A DNA stretch of 64,000 nucleotides from Nissolia schottii (lineage: Eukaryota > Streptophyta > Magnoliopsida > Fabales > Fabaceae), in the NCBI GenBank assembly GCA_003254905.1, contig QANU01020979.1, forward strand, positions 6,440-70,439. Reading direction: 5' to 3'. Both the position numbers and the translations under genes were made by a program. The notes under the pieces were generated by a model, which worked only from the letters and a program-made list of their open reading frames with translations, was not told the DNA's origin and did no database searches. This document shows, piece after piece, positions 37,613-51,100 of the stretch (the first letter of the stretch is position 1; the number at the start of each line of letters is the position of its first letter).

Positions 37613-39309
37613 TTGTGTAAAGGTCGAAGTGGGAATGAATGAATGACAGCTCAACAAGTAGTGCTCTCTTCTCTAGTCCCTAGTCTCTCCTGTCTGCCTC
37701 TTCTGCTCTTCCTATTGCTACCTATTGCCTTCATAGCTCTTTGCTATATATGCTGCCTAGCCCTGCCCTCCTTCTGCTATTGATTTTTTCATAGCTCGAC
37801 CTTCCATGTCTGAATTTCTCTCACTCTCTTTTTTATTTTATTTTATTAAATTATATATTATTTAATGTTAGCTTCAATCAAAGTCATTAAAGACCCGAAA
37901 CTTGCTCCGCATGTCCTTCCTTTTGCCATCTTTGGACTTCAAATCTTGCACTTCTGCCGTCCACTAATTTCTTTCCTCTTTCTTGAGTCTGTTTTGCTCG
38001 TGCATTCAGAAAATTATTAAGTTTATAAATTAAAATTATTTTTTCATATTTTTTAAAGAAAAATATTTTAAAGTCTTATTTTATAGTTAACTTATTTTTT
38101 TAACTCATTTATATACTACTTGTTAAAATTTAAAATTAAAACTAATAATTTAAATTCAAATTTTAATAAATGTAGGTATAAAATGAGTAAAATGATAAAT
38201 TAAAATAAAAACACTCTAAAACTTCTCTTCTTAAAATGATATTTTAAATAAGTTAATGGTAAGTTTATCATGATTTAAAATTAAAATGTGATTATTCTCA
38301 AAGTAATGAAAACACTCTATGCTCGTTTTCATCATTAAAATAGTAAGTTTAAATTATTTTTGTCTTTGAAACTTAAAAATCACTGTTTAATAATTGGAAT
38401 TAAATCTATTAATTTTAGTTGTTGTGTTTAGTCTGACATGTAAGATTTTATAATTTTGTGATTTTATTTCATAGAATTTAAAAACAATTAAGGTGAATTT
38501 TTAAAATTTTCGTCACATATCCTATAAATTGTCAATGCTAAAACTTATCAAATGTCTTTCTCCTCACAAAAATTTATATTCTCCCCCTTTCTCATTTATT
38601 TCCAAGATATCATGTTTATTAAAATCTAACATATTTATAGAATATTTATGTTTTTAAATTTATAAATTTTAATTTACTATTTTATAAATAAATAATTTTC
38701 AAAACAATATATATTAAAATATTATTATATCACAAAAATATTTGATTAAAGTTTTCATTAATTTCAATTTTTAATAAAAAATTTAAAAATAAATTTAATT
38801 TTAAATTATAATTCACGATTTGATCATTTAATCCACTCAAATATAAATTTTAAAATTTTAATCCAATTTTAATTGTTTTGCAATTCCAATTCTTTCAAGA
38901 TTGGAATTGAATTAAAGTTCTTAGTAGTCACATTTTTCTATGATTTTTTTAAAGATATTTTATATATATTATTACGTGACTAAAAATTCTTAAGCACTAT
39001 GCTTATTATCAGAAAAATATAAAATATAGATGAATTTTACAGACAGATAATTTTTGTCTATATTACAAATGGATATTCTTTGTTTACAGACAAATTTTTT
39101 GTATGTAATTAGAAATTATGATTTTGATTCTCTATTAAATTTACAGACAGATTTAGAGACAAATATTCGTTTAAATACTTTTATATGTAAATATAAAAAT
39201 ATTTTATACTTATAGAATATTGTTTCCGGGTAACTAGTTTTTTTAATTTATTTTTTATTAGTTATAGATAGAAATATCCATTTGTAACTATTTTTTAATT
39301 TAATTTTTT
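37613..39309. other. Intergenic DNA with a transcribed-looking CT-rich patch
   Basis: 37620-37830 is notably less AT-rich and pyrimidine-rich. It shares a phrase with 55890-55970 (see findings). The rest is AT-rich up to the gap, without supported genes. Confidence 0.4.
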
Positions 39310-40216
39310 NNNNNNNNNNNNNNNNNNNNNNNNNNNNNNNNNNNNNNNNNNNNNNNNNNNNNNNNNNNNNNNNNNNNNNNNNNNNNNNNNNNNNNNNNNN
39401 NNNNNNNNNNNNNNNNNNNNNNNNNNNNNNNNNNNNNNNNNNNNNNNNNNNNNNNNNNNNNNNNNNNNNNNNNNNNNNNNNNNNNNNNNNNNNNNNNNNN
39501 NNNNNNNNNNNNNNNNNNNNNNNNNNNNNNNNNNNNNNNNNNNNNNNNNNNNNNNNNNNNNNNNNNNNNNNNNNNNNNNNNNNNNNNNNNNNNNNNNNNN
39601 NNNNNNNNNNNNNNNNNNNNNNNNNNNNNNNNNNNNNNNNNNNNNNNNNNNNNNNNNNNNNNNNNNNNNNNNNNNNNNNNNNNNNNNNNNNNNNNNNNNN
39701 NNNNNNNNNNNNNNNNNNNNNNNNNNNNNNNNNNNNNNNNNNNNNNNNNNNNNNNNNNNNNNNNNNNNNNNNNNNNNNNNNNNNNNNNNNNNNNNNNNNN
39801 NNNNNNNNNNNNNNNNNNNNNNNNNNNNNNNNNNNNNNNNNNNNNNNNNNNNNNNNNNNNNNNNNNNNNNNNNNNNNNNNNNNNNNNNNNNNNNNNNNNN
39901 NNNNNNNNNNNNNNNNNNNNNNNNNNNNNNNNNNNNNNNNNNNNNNNNNNNNNNNNNNNNNNNNNNNNNNNNNNNNNNNNNNNNNNNNNNNNNNNNNNNN
40001 NNNNNNNNNNNNNNNNNNNNNNNNNNNNNNNNNNNNNNNNNNNNNNNNNNNNNNNNNNNNNNNNNNNNNNNNNNNNNNNNNNNNNNNNNNNNNNNNNNNN
40101 NNNNNNNNNNNNNNNNNNNNNNNNNNNNNNNNNNNNNNNNNNNNNNNNNNNNNNNNNNNNNNNNNNNNNNNNNNNNNNNNNNNNNNNNNNNNNNNNNNNN
40201 NNNNNNNNNNNNNNNN
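39310..40216. other. Assembly gap, 907 N
   Basis: A continuous run of N. Nothing can be said about its content, and open frames crossing it are meaningless. Confidence 1.
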
Positions 40217-40602
40217 CCATTTTGACAACCCTAATACATATACAAGACTCAAGTTGTAAAATTTAACATGTCAAGTAAGAATTTATAATAAAATATCTAT
40301 TTAAAAATTGAAATTATTACATTTTAAAAGATTACTATGTTGCCGCGTGTAAAATTCACCTTAAAAACTACTCTGCATGTTGTAAATTTGCAATGCAATT
40401 TTATTTATTTTTAATTTATATATATATCCGGGTAGGATCTTGAAGTATGGAGGTATTTCCTGCTTTAGGATATCCTCTGAAAGCTGCTCTCACGAGACGC
40501 ACATCTCAGTGGTCAAGACTCATGAGTAATCATATATTTTGTCATATATATTCTTTTGAAATGAATGAAAGATGTGATTGGTATCGTAGCGTAGAATATA
40601 GA

Positions 40603-40635
<33 letters not shown>

Positions 40636-41124
40636 TTAAAATGAAATGAAAGGGAGATAAGAATAAAATATTAAAAAGTAATGGCTCACACAAAATTAGT
40701 TATTTAAAATTGAATTTTACTAATAAATATGCTCAAGGTGCCTATTAAAAATAAAATAAGAAAGTTTTTAAATAAAAATCAATATTTATGAGTTTTTAAT
40801 ATTTTAAAATTATTTACCAGTATCTTTAAGACCTTTTTTGAGAACCATTTTTTAAAAAAAGTTTAAGCTGATAAATAAAAATAATTAAATGATTTCATAC
40901 GTTTTGTTTATACATTTTTTCATGTAATAGTTCTTATTTTTAAAATAAGGGTCGACAATAATCTAATTCTTAAGTTTGCAATCATAATAGTTTTATTATT
41001 AAAAGAAATTATTTCTAAAAATTTAAACTGATAAACAAAGACAATTAAATGATTTCATATTTTTTTATAACGTTTATTAGTAAAACTTTTTAGAAATATG
41101 TAAAATTTATAATATTATTTGATT
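40217..41124. other. AT-rich intergenic DNA
   Basis: No gene supported. A phrase of about 60 bp (aagctgataaa then aattaaatgatttcata) occurs near 40865 and again, diverged, near 41027. Confidence 0.45.
40603..40635. repeat. (AAT)n microsatellite, 11 units
   Basis: Perfect AAT trinucleotide run. Confidence 0.95.
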
Positions 41125-41385
41125 GAATAAATGTTCTAATTGTTCCTTGAATTTTTTTATCAATGTTCACATTAGTTTCTTAACAAAAAAAATTCTCCAT
41201 TTAATTTTTGAAAATTTCAAATGTTACATTCGTTAATTCTTTTATCGAAAATGTTCAAAAACTAGAGAGAGTATCTTTTAAAATGATTAAAGATCAATTA
41301 GAGACTTCTTATTATTAAGAGACTAATATAAAAATTGATAAAAATAAATAAATAAAATTGGAGGCCAATTAGAACACACCCTATT
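41125..41385. mobile_element. MITE with inverted ends, about 260 bp
   Basis: The left end atgttctaattgttcct with tttttttatcaatg and attagtttcttaa is mirrored by the right end ccaattagaacacaccc with ttgataaaaataaa and ttaagagactaat. The middle is short and non-coding. No target duplication was confirmed. Confidence 0.55.
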
Positions 41386-44109
41386 TTATTTTAGCTAAAA
41401 AGTTTCAGCATTGAGAATGAGAGAAGCTGGCATGGCAATACCAAGATGAGTAGTAAATCAGAAAAGAAATAAAACGTCGTTTTGTGTGATACGAAAGAGA
41501 ATGACTGTGGAGGGAGGCTGTGTTTGGAGGATCATTTAGGATTGAGATAAATATGGCTGGCCCTATATAGAATGAAATTGCCTATTTTTTAATTTTAATT
41601 TTCTTTTTCTTTTGGGACCTAAGTTTGTTCTGATCGGCCATGAAGTGTTCATTTATTTATACAAAGATCTAAAGCTGCCTGAGTGGTAACTTTCTTATGT
41701 ACTTTCTCTGCCACTTCCACTATTTTCAATTGGGTACTTTCTTTGTTTTCTTTTGAATGTATTTAAGTAAGGATTTTAAATGATGTTTCACTGTTCAATG
41801 ATATTTGACAAATTAGTCAAACGAGAACAGCTATATAGGAGTGCTTGTTCATAAGACTTGTCGCAGATTTAAGATTATCTTTGTTCTCTGACATTAATTA
41901 TATGTTTGGTACTAATAGTTTGTTTTGTTAAATAATTTACTCCGTTCCATTTATAATAAAAAAATATTATTTATATATCTTAAAAATAATTATTTAATAA
42001 TCATTTAAAGATAAATAAATATTATAAAGTAAATAAATAAATATTATGTAATAAAAAAATAGTCATTGTTATTGAGCATTTTTGTGTGTCTATGCACGCA
42101 CGAGTTTAATATTATTACAAATTAAAAATATAAACATTATCACTAAACATTTATGTGTGCTTGTGCATTGTTTAATATTACTTTTTTTGTGTTTGACATT
42201 ATTTATTTATCTACTTTATAATGTTTATTTTTTGTTGTGTAATATTTATTTCTTCGTCAAATGGTTAATATGTAGTTATTTTTTAAGTGTATGAATAGCG
42301 TGTTATTATAATAACTACCAATTTTACTTTTAAGTAGACTCATAAATTAAATATTGATAAAATAAGCTTTGAAACTTTATTTAAAATAATATTCCACTCC
42401 AAAAACATTTCAAAATGCAACTATAAAATTCTATAGATATTCATTTTAGTCTATTTCAAATTAATTAACAAAATTGGATAATAATTTTTACTAGCTCTAT
42501 AATTATTTAAGAATGTTGTAGTTCTTTTGTAAGAAATTAGAGCTAAGCAATAATTTTTATGAGAATTTCAAGTTATTTTTTATATTGATGTAAATTATTA
42601 CGATTATATTTTATGTAATAGATTTCAGAAATATTTTAATTTATTTATATTCCAATCACAAAAAATCCTTTTTATTGACTGAAAATAATTGTAAACTTTG
42701 AAGAATTACAATATTTTCATGCTTTGGAATTTAATTTTTTATCCAAAAATATATCTAATTGTTAAAAATTTTATGCATATTTGTTAAGGTATAAATAAGA
42801 AAATATTTAACTTTAAAATCACTTTATTGTAGTTGTGAAAATGTAAATTAAAGTAATAGTAAAAATGTGATAAAATAAATTAAAGAAAGAGAGTATGCAG
42901 ATCAATATATAACAACCTATAATAGTTTATCTTCTTAAACAAATTTAAGACAATAATCTTTGTAGCAATATGGAAAACGGAGCCTTAACTAACTAATTAA
43001 TGTTATTGCTAGCCTTCACCAACATAATTTGGGGGAATGATACATTTTGAACTATGAATGAAATATTTACATTTAGTTTTACTTTTAAAATGTGACTAAA
43101 CAAATTATAAAAATGTGACATAATATTTTCTCCATTTTACTCTTATCTCACATTTTTTCTTCCTTTTCCTTTAAACCTTAAACCCTAAATAACTTTAAAT
43201 GCTAACACACCACCACCACCACCACCTTAACACTACCACAACCACCTTAACACCACCATTTTAACCTAAATTACAACTATCACCGCCTTGAAACCACCAC
43301 AACTCTCCATTTAATTTTGTAATTTGTTAATTATATCTCTGTCACTCCATTACTACCACCAATGCTGAGGTCGGCGTCACCATCGGCGACAGCGCTACCG
43401 CCATCTTCAGTGACTTCCTTCTTTCCTTTCCAAACCTCACCAACTTTCATCTTTTCCATTTTAGAGCAACAAAGCCAAAAACATTTAACATCAACCAAAA
43501 ATCGCAGAATCTCTATATGTGCCCCTTCTTCATCATCATCATCAGCCTTTCACATACAAAACTTAAGTAATAAAATCTGAAGCATACACCCTAGAAAAAT
43601 CATAACTTTACCCAAATCTTAGAGTCAAGCAAACAAAATAAAATAAAATAAAAAGATAGAATTTTTCAAAAAACATAAGGGAACGAAACTCAAATGAAGC
43701 AGGGAGACGAAGCGGCAAATCGAGGCACGACGGAGACAAAGCAACGCGGCAGAGACGAAGCGATGCCTGGGATAGAGATAGCGACGCGTTGGAGACAACT
43801 CAACGACAACACCTTCTCCACGTCTTCATTGCCGCCTCTAGCAGCACCATACATATGTTCAACACCACATTGGCAGGGTTTTCTACCACGGCGGCAACGC
43901 GTTTCTCAGAACCAGTGCTTTAAGAGATTATACCCAAAAACACTATAGAGATGAGTAACCAAAAACGCGCCGCTGTCATCACCAGGTGGTTGGATAAACA
44001 AGAGAACAAAAGAGGTGGAGAGGAGTGGAAAGAAGAAAGGTGTAAAGCCAAATATAATTTTAATGGCCATGTACATCCTAACTTTTTGACAACACCTGGT
44101 GTTATTTAG
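41386..44109. other. Intergenic DNA without supported gene
   Basis: AT-rich until about 43190, then a CAC-rich stretch and a less AT-rich part to 44050. Two short open frames (43362-43580 and 43694-43948) have Ser- or Arg-rich composition but no family features, no partner exons and no splice support. Confidence 0.45.
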
Positions 44110-44253
44110 GACTTTTTTTCTCTTTTGCCCCCCTAACTGAGACAATTTACCAAAATATCCCTGTTTCAAAACATAATACTCAACTGCCCCTGTTTCGTCT
44201 GACGTGGACTCCGCGGCACGCGTGGACGTCCACGTGGGATTCGCCAACGCGGT
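44110..44253. mobile_element. Partial Mutator-like terminal repeat, cut by a gap
   Basis: This stretch aligns by eye, in order, with the left terminal repeat of the element at 20362. It reads ggactttttttctcttttg, tttaccaaaatatccctg, tctgacgtggac, cgcggcacgcgtgg and cacgtggg, then attcgccaa. It breaks off at the single N, so the rest of the element is missing. It is diverged from the 20362 copy and belongs to a sister lineage. Confidence 0.7.
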
Positions 44254-44254
44254 N
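44254..44254. other. Single-N assembly gap
   Basis: A lone N stands where the subrepeats of the Mutator-like arm should begin. The sequence after it is unrelated to that element, so the real gap is of unknown and probably larger size. Confidence 0.75.
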
Positions 44255-46804
44255 TAGACTTTGCCTATTGATATGTACCAAAAGGAAAAAATTATGTTGC
44301 GTATGAAAGTAATTTTCCTCCTTGGATATAAAACCAAAGGAAGACGAGGACAAGGAGCAAATTATTTGCAGTCTCAAAGAAGAAAAGGTAAAGTTGATAG
44401 GATGAGAATCTTGACTTCACGAAGATTTTCCTAATGATGCAAAAGTGAACAAGAGACCAGGTCCAATAACGGACTTGGATAAGTAAAAAGATCCAAGACT
44501 TTTTTCTTTCTAAAGGTTATAGGAAACATTAATTTGATGGAAACTCCATTCTTATCTAATTAGTAAAGCAAGAGACATTGAAAAACTAGGGACATGACAA
44601 TAAATCATGGCTCTCTTCTTTAATAACGAGTTTCATGGTAATATATTGTCATCTAATAATATATTATTAAATAAGTAAAAGTTATTAGATGTTATGTTTA
44701 TTGTCTTAAAAATATCATATATAATGGCTCATGAGATTAGATAGTAGTATAAAAACATTTTTTTTACCGTGCATATTAATTAAACTCTCAACTAATTAGC
44801 CCGTGTACTTCATTTATAAAGAAAGCTAAAATCAAATGGAACAAGTGATGATGATTTTCATAATTCAAGCATTCAATTTAGGAAAGATAAAGGTCATTGG
44901 CCCTTAGGGTTGCAATTTATTGATCTTTGCGTCGCTATGCATGTGCTTGGAATATCAACTTGAAGAAAGAAAAATGATTAACAAATGGAAAATGTGGGTT
45001 CCACTTAAATGAAATATAAATGCCCACTTATTATCGAGGAGAATGCCAATGACATTATAATAATTTATGTATCTGGTATAAAAATTACTTCTTTTTGTCT
45101 ATTTTTTTTGTTGCCATTTTAAACCAGAATACACTGTTTAAAAAATTATTTAATTGACGTTAAGATAGAGAAAACACAGAGTGTATAAATAAAATTAACC
45201 TTTAATAATAAGTATTATAGTTATTAAATGTTATGAAAAATATGAGAGATAACAATGATATAAATATAAAAAAATATATTTAATGCTTTTTTAATCTAAT
45301 AAAATAACAATTAATCTTAAATAAATTTTTATTTGAGAAATGACCCAAAAAAAATGAAAAGAGAGAACACCTTAAAAATTAACTAATATATCATTTCGAT
45401 GACCGTAATTACAATTTAAGTTGTAAAAATCTCAAAGCAATATTATACATTTAACTTCAAATTTTACTTTCGCATTAAAGAGAAATCCGTAAGTCTGGTC
45501 TACACCATCTAGTTATTTAATTAAGCATTAAATCCTTCTTTATTCCTTCAAAAGCCATCATTGGGAAGTATGGCCTTTTTCCTCTAGATTCTATACTCTA
45601 GAAGGACGATTTATGGATGGATTAATAATCATTGTAAATCATATGGTTGTGGTAATAATAGTGGCACAAAAATGAGGGACAGTAAAATTCACGCTCACTT
45701 GAATTAGTTTATAGCGCTTATTACTCTTGGCCGTCCAACATTTTATTTACTTGGAGGAGATTAAAATTAAGAAACGGAAACATTCACCCATGTTGTGCTT
45801 TTCCTTGATTAATGATTACAGTGCAAAAAAGTTTAATTGGAAACTTGGAATGAAGACCAAACTAAGTGTGGAAAGCAAGACTAATAATGCAGTCTATATG
45901 TTACGAGTAGTGCTAAGGAAGAAATCTTTGTTTACAAGTGAATAGAGTGGATTTGATTCTTCTAAAACATTTGTCTTACAATTAACAACATCCGAGGATA
46001 ATATATATATATTTTTTTTAACCTTACTCCATTTGAAGAACTAGATATTTGACATCGAGTCTACTATCACTCCTCAATATACAAGAGCCAATATATCAAT
46101 TTGATCACGTTTTCTTATTCTCAATTATATGGTTTGTTTCTGAATTCTCGACTTTTTGAAAAGTGACTATTGAGTTTTTTTTTAGTTCAATTAAAGAAAA
46201 AATTCAATGGTACCATGTGAGATAACTAATCATACTCTAATTTCTTGCTTAATTAACTCAAACAAAGAAAGTACAAGTCAATGGTCAAATTTTCCTTTAT
46301 TATTAAGAATATTTAATACCACTTTGCCCACCAAAAGTGAGGAATGGGCACATAACCGTGCAATCTGATTAAGGCCTCAAAATTGGTCAAATTTTTCTTA
46401 CTTTAATTAATTAATCTCAATGGTATCCACCATGTGTTGTATAGGATTTAGGTGTGTGTCAGATCTACACATTGAGTTGGATTTCACTTGCGTGCGATTG
46501 GATCATGTATATCAAATATACATATTGATTAGATCTTTGTAATTTAGAGTGAGTATCAAATATACACATTAAGCTGTATTTCACTTAAATTCGATCTAAA
46601 TACACACCAAATATGAGCTAATTTCCCTGATTTAGGGTTTGAGTGCATGCAAGGTACACAACGAGTTTGATTTGACTTGTGTGTAATATTAGTATGTGTT
46701 GAATATACTAATTGAACTCATTTTTGGTTTACTCACATATAGTTTAAGTGCATGCTAAATATACGCATTAAATTCAACTCAATATGTGTGTTTGACGTGC
46801 ACTT
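44255..46804. other. AT-rich intergenic DNA
   Basis: No gene supported. From about 46440 to 46800 there are degenerate phrases such as caaatatacacatt and gtgcatgc repeated at loose spacing, probably an old short-period repeat. Confidence 0.45.
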
Positions 46805-46819
46805 AAATCCTACATGAGA

Positions 46820-47001
46820 ACTAACGGGTTGGTCCGAGTAGTAAGTGGTTTGTTATCACTTAAGTAGGTTTCGGGTTCGAGATCTTATGCGCGCAGTTGT
46901 TACTGCTGAGAGACTCACCCACCACAGCCAAATACACCACTTAGATCGACGCGGATTAGTCAAGACGAAACCTTAAAACTCGAAAGACAACAAAAAAAAA
47001 A
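46820..47001 (+). mobile_element. tRNA-derived SINE
   Basis: The head has polymerase III promoter-like boxes: ggttggtccgagtagtaag as an A-box region, and GGTTCGA at 46874-46880 as the B box. The body is about 170 bp and ends in a 10-base A tail (46992-47001). Imperfect direct repeats flank it: aaatcctacatgaga (46805-46819) and aaatcctatataagaga (46999-47015). The tail and the repeat share a few A bases, as usual in target-primed insertion. It is non-coding and needs a LINE partner to move. The differences between the flanking repeats suggest an old insertion. Confidence 0.75.
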
Positions 47002-47170
47002 TCCTATATAAGAGATCAAAATGTATACAAATAAAATCTAACTCAATGTGTATGTTTAGCGCACACCTAGATCTTGAATAACAGATCAATGTGTATATTT
47101 GACATCCACACTAACATTTATTTTCTCTACCTATATCTCTTATTTTTCTCATTTCCGCCTATGTTATCAA

Positions 47171-47397
47171 CAAAAATGTTACATGTACACCTAATTTTAT
47201 ACACTCATACATACACCGTTAATAATGCACAAACTTTATTCTCATGAGTGCACAAACATTACAAACTTATAGATGATATTCTCAATTATATTTAATTAAG
47301 TGCACAAACATTACATGCATTAAAACACAAACTTTATGTATATAAGTATAGGGTGCATGTACGGTGTATATTTTTTGGTGTATATGTAGCAGGACTC
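47171..47397. mobile_element. 227-bp MITE, copy 1, with 9-bp target duplication
   Basis: Flanked by tgttatcaa on both sides (47162-47170 and 47398-47406). The ends are weakly inverted: the left holds ttacatgtacacc and the right complement holds ctacatatacacc. Landmarks inside are gtgcacaaacattacaaac and ttaattaagtgcacaaac. A second copy of exactly the same length lies at 53809. The 9-bp duplication suggests the Mutator superfamily. It sits about 0.7 kb upstream of the F-box gene start. Confidence 0.85.
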
Positions 47398-48111
47398 TGT
47401 TATCAATCATATAATGTCGCATTTAACATCACACAATCCTTAATATTTATTATCATTTTACAAAGGAATTTTGTTTTAAAAATGATATATATTGATCCTG
47501 TTGCTTATTAAGACTAATTAAGATGTGCCATAACTTGGACAATATTACTCTCCCTTCATTGGCCTCTTTAGAATAAATTTCATCATTGCCCCCTAAAAAT
47601 AGAAACCCACCAATCAATATAAAAGTACTGAAACTAATCAATATATTTATTAGGTGAATCCATTTTAAGCCAAAATTATAGCATTGAATTCAATCAATAA
47701 AAGAAAAAGTTGTAGAGGAAATTATAGTATTAAATTATCTCTATCATTCTATTTTGTCTCTAATATTAAAGATAATCTTTACCAAACTTACTTAACTTGA
47801 AAGAAGTTAATTAAAATTCAATAGAGTGGATATACTAAAAAAGAAAAGAAAAGAAACATAATATTATATTATTTTATTCACAAGTGCAAACCAAGAAGTA
47901 AAAAAGAAAGGGTGCATTCAGAGATTTAAGAAGTGATGAGTTAATTGGGAGTATATTTTAGAGGATATTATAAGAATAAGAAAGAACATAGAAGAGACAC
48001 AACTCCTTTTGGGACCCTCACTTTGTGTCCTTATCTCCAACCTTTTTGTCCTTGTTCCCCTTTCTGGTCCTCCCACCCCACTCTCCCCACCCTACTTTTA
48101 TAGTGCTCTTC
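47398..48111. promoter_or_regulatory. Upstream region of the F-box gene
   Basis: The 700 bp before the ATG should carry the promoter. The last 110 bp is a C/T-rich leader (48000-48110) without ATG. No TATA box or defined element was assigned. Confidence 0.4.
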
Positions 48112-51100
48112 ATGTCTTCTGCTTCCTCTTCATCATCCTCATCATCTACTTCTTCTTCTTCCCCTGACGCCGCCGCCGCCGCAAATGCCGGCGGCGACAA
48201 CATCCCTGGCCCCAGCACCAGGAGGAGGAGGAGGAGCACCTTCGAATTCGGCGAACCCTCTTCTTCTCGCCAACGTGCCATGAACGAGGCCCTGCCTGAA
48301 CCCATTCTCGAGATTCTCGCCACCCAAGTCGCCTTAGACGCCGCCAACCACGACGGAAGACTCGCCGCCGCTTCCGCCCTTCGCATCCTCTTTCAGGTAT
48401 GTACCCCCCCTCACATTATTTTTTTTTATTATTTGCTTGTGCTCTGTGAGATAAGGGAGTGCAACAAATAAGTGATGATCAGGTAGTATGCTTGTCTTTG
48501 CTTTGCCATATGTTTATTCTTTCTTGCTTGTTTGTTTTCTGTGTGGTTATCAAACACTATCTTATTTGAGTGATTTGTTGAATATGCCACATGGGTAACT
48601 GATGGTTTTTTTTTCTTTCTTTTTTTTTTGATAAAGTTACGAAACTGGACAAAATATTGGTCAAGTCAAACGTATAATAAGCATTGCAACCTGCAGATGC
48701 TGATTCTTTTTTTTTTTTTTTCCTTTCTATTTTTTCGTAAATATGGTCATGATGGATTTAATTATGTTTTTTTTAAAAATATATTTTGTTTTATTTGGTA
48801 TTTGGCCTTTTTATGGGATCTTTTAAAGGCATACATTCAACTCAATGGATTAGGAGAGGATCAATGAGTGACTATTTAGGTTTTTTCGTTGTCGTCGATA
48901 ATGCTTTTTCATTTCAAGCATCTTAGAGTTAACAGTTTTTGTGAAAGCAGCTACTACTTTTTACGTGGGTCATTTTCTTAAACTGAAACGTGTCCCTTTC
49001 AGCAAAAGGAGAATGGTGTTGTATTATTTTCTTCTTGTTTTCTCTTGTCCTCCTCTTTCTTTCAAAAAAATAAAAATGTCTAGTTTTGGACCCTCCTTTT
49101 TTTTTTTTTTCATGTCCAATGAAAAGGCTTACATTGGCTTCAAATTTTGTTGTTTCCCTTTCTTGGAATGAAATCCTTTTTATTGACTGATCCCCTTTTC
49201 TCCCTCCTATCTAGGCCATGGAAAATCCATTGCATGCCTTTCTATCTAAAAAAACATGTACATAGTGAAATAGCTTTTTACTCTGTTTTATTCAGTAGTT
49301 GCTTTCTTAAATAACATAGGGGAGCATATATGTAGTTATTCATGTCTCATTACATGCGTCCTTGCAAGTGTACTATTTCCATATATAGTTAGAACATTGA
49401 TAATATAACATTTATTTTATTTTATTTTATTTTTTCCATCTAGCCACTTTCTCGTTGGTTGCAACTTTGGGAAGCATTTTCTTCTTTCTAATCTATTATA
49501 AACATAAACTAAGAAAATCGTATACTAGTATCGTGATTACAAAAATAGTACTCTATATTATTAAGAAATTAAATTATCTTTCTTTAATCACTCTTGTGTG
49601 TTCAATATATTTGTGTGTGCGGCAAAACCGTACATAGTTTTTTTTCCCCTCTCTCTACGTGGACTAGTTGATTTGTTGGACTAGTCAGTCAACGGCACTT
49701 CAGAGCAATGGAGATCTAGAATTAGATTTTGAAAAGTACAATCTTACCCCCCAAAAAATGAAAATCCAAACTTGATTAATGTGTTATTATTACATATTGT
49801 GGCATGAAAAAACTCCAGCACCTTCTCCATTATTAGGGTTTTAAAACAATTTAAGGAGTCATTGATTAGTGGATTAATAGGAGCTTTTCGGATACACACA
49901 CATGGGTCAAAAAGCAGTTTTGCATAATGCCAAAATGCACATGGAGGCCAAATGGTTGTCATTACAACGCCCCGTTCCTTTTGGACCTCTTTCTGAGTTG
50001 TAGGTTACCCTTTCATAAATTTAGCTCTCTTTCCCAATAAGTTAAATATTGCGCCATGCTACGTATTTATATAAGTAATTAAATATTATCATAAATCGAT
50101 AATATAACGCACTCATCATAGTTTCTTTTTTGATATGAGCACGCATCATAGTTCTGACTTAGGGAGCTAGGGCATGCACACACACACATATATGTATATA
50201 TATTAGCTGTGATTAGGAACTATAAACCAATGTATTAGCGAACCAACCATTATATAAAGATGCATCCTAAAAATTCTTAAATATATTTAGGTGAATACAA
50301 TTTATATTTAAATACATTGATTAAAGATAGTATTTTGTTAAAGTGACAACCATTTGCGGACAAAATGAGTATATTAGGAATGAAAACACATGCAAAATTA
50401 GAAAGAAAAAAACTAACATGTTTTAAACTAGTAATTTAGAAGTTTTATCAAAGTTTATATACTCCATTAAATCACAACTACATTTATAAAACATTTTGCT
50501 ACATCACTAGCTATGTTATGTTATGTTATGTTTTTATTTTTATTTTTATTTTTTATTATGGCCTGTTGGACTGGTCTTTGTGTGCGTGAATAGAAAAGAA
50601 GAAGAGAGAGATTCGGTGCTTTCAAACAAGACAAGCCCCTTTGGCCATACCTTTCTCGGAAATGAAAGTGAAAAATGTGTTGTGGGGAAGCACGCACGCA
50701 CTAGTTCTTGATATACTACCATGTTTTTAAGTTTCATTTCATACACACTCATGCCTACCTAGCTACACCAAACATGAAACAAAAAACAACTAAGATGTTG
50801 ACTAGTTTCGTTATCTTTACCCATATCTATGTGTGTGGTATGGACCACATATCCACCAACATGGATCATCATCTTTAAATTCAAATTCTCCTCTTTGTAT
50901 ATTCTATAGCACTCAATTTTCTTTTCTAAGGCTAGATAGTTTGATATAATTTTTTAAGGTAACTAGTTTATGATATGTCATTAAAGAGCACAATCGAATA
51001 AAAAAATACAAACAAAATGATTCTCGAAACAAACATCTATATCTAACATATCAGTAAAATCGCTTATGTTCACACTCAACTGTCCCCACCTACTAAAACT

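Noticed and set aside
39248-40252. Long reverse-strand open frame of over 300 codons
   Set aside because: Almost all of it is the 907-N gap, so the open frame is an artefact.
43362-43948. Two short Ser- or Arg-rich open frames with a transit-peptide look
   Set aside because: No second exon, no splice sites in phase and no recognised domain. They sit next to a transposon fragment.
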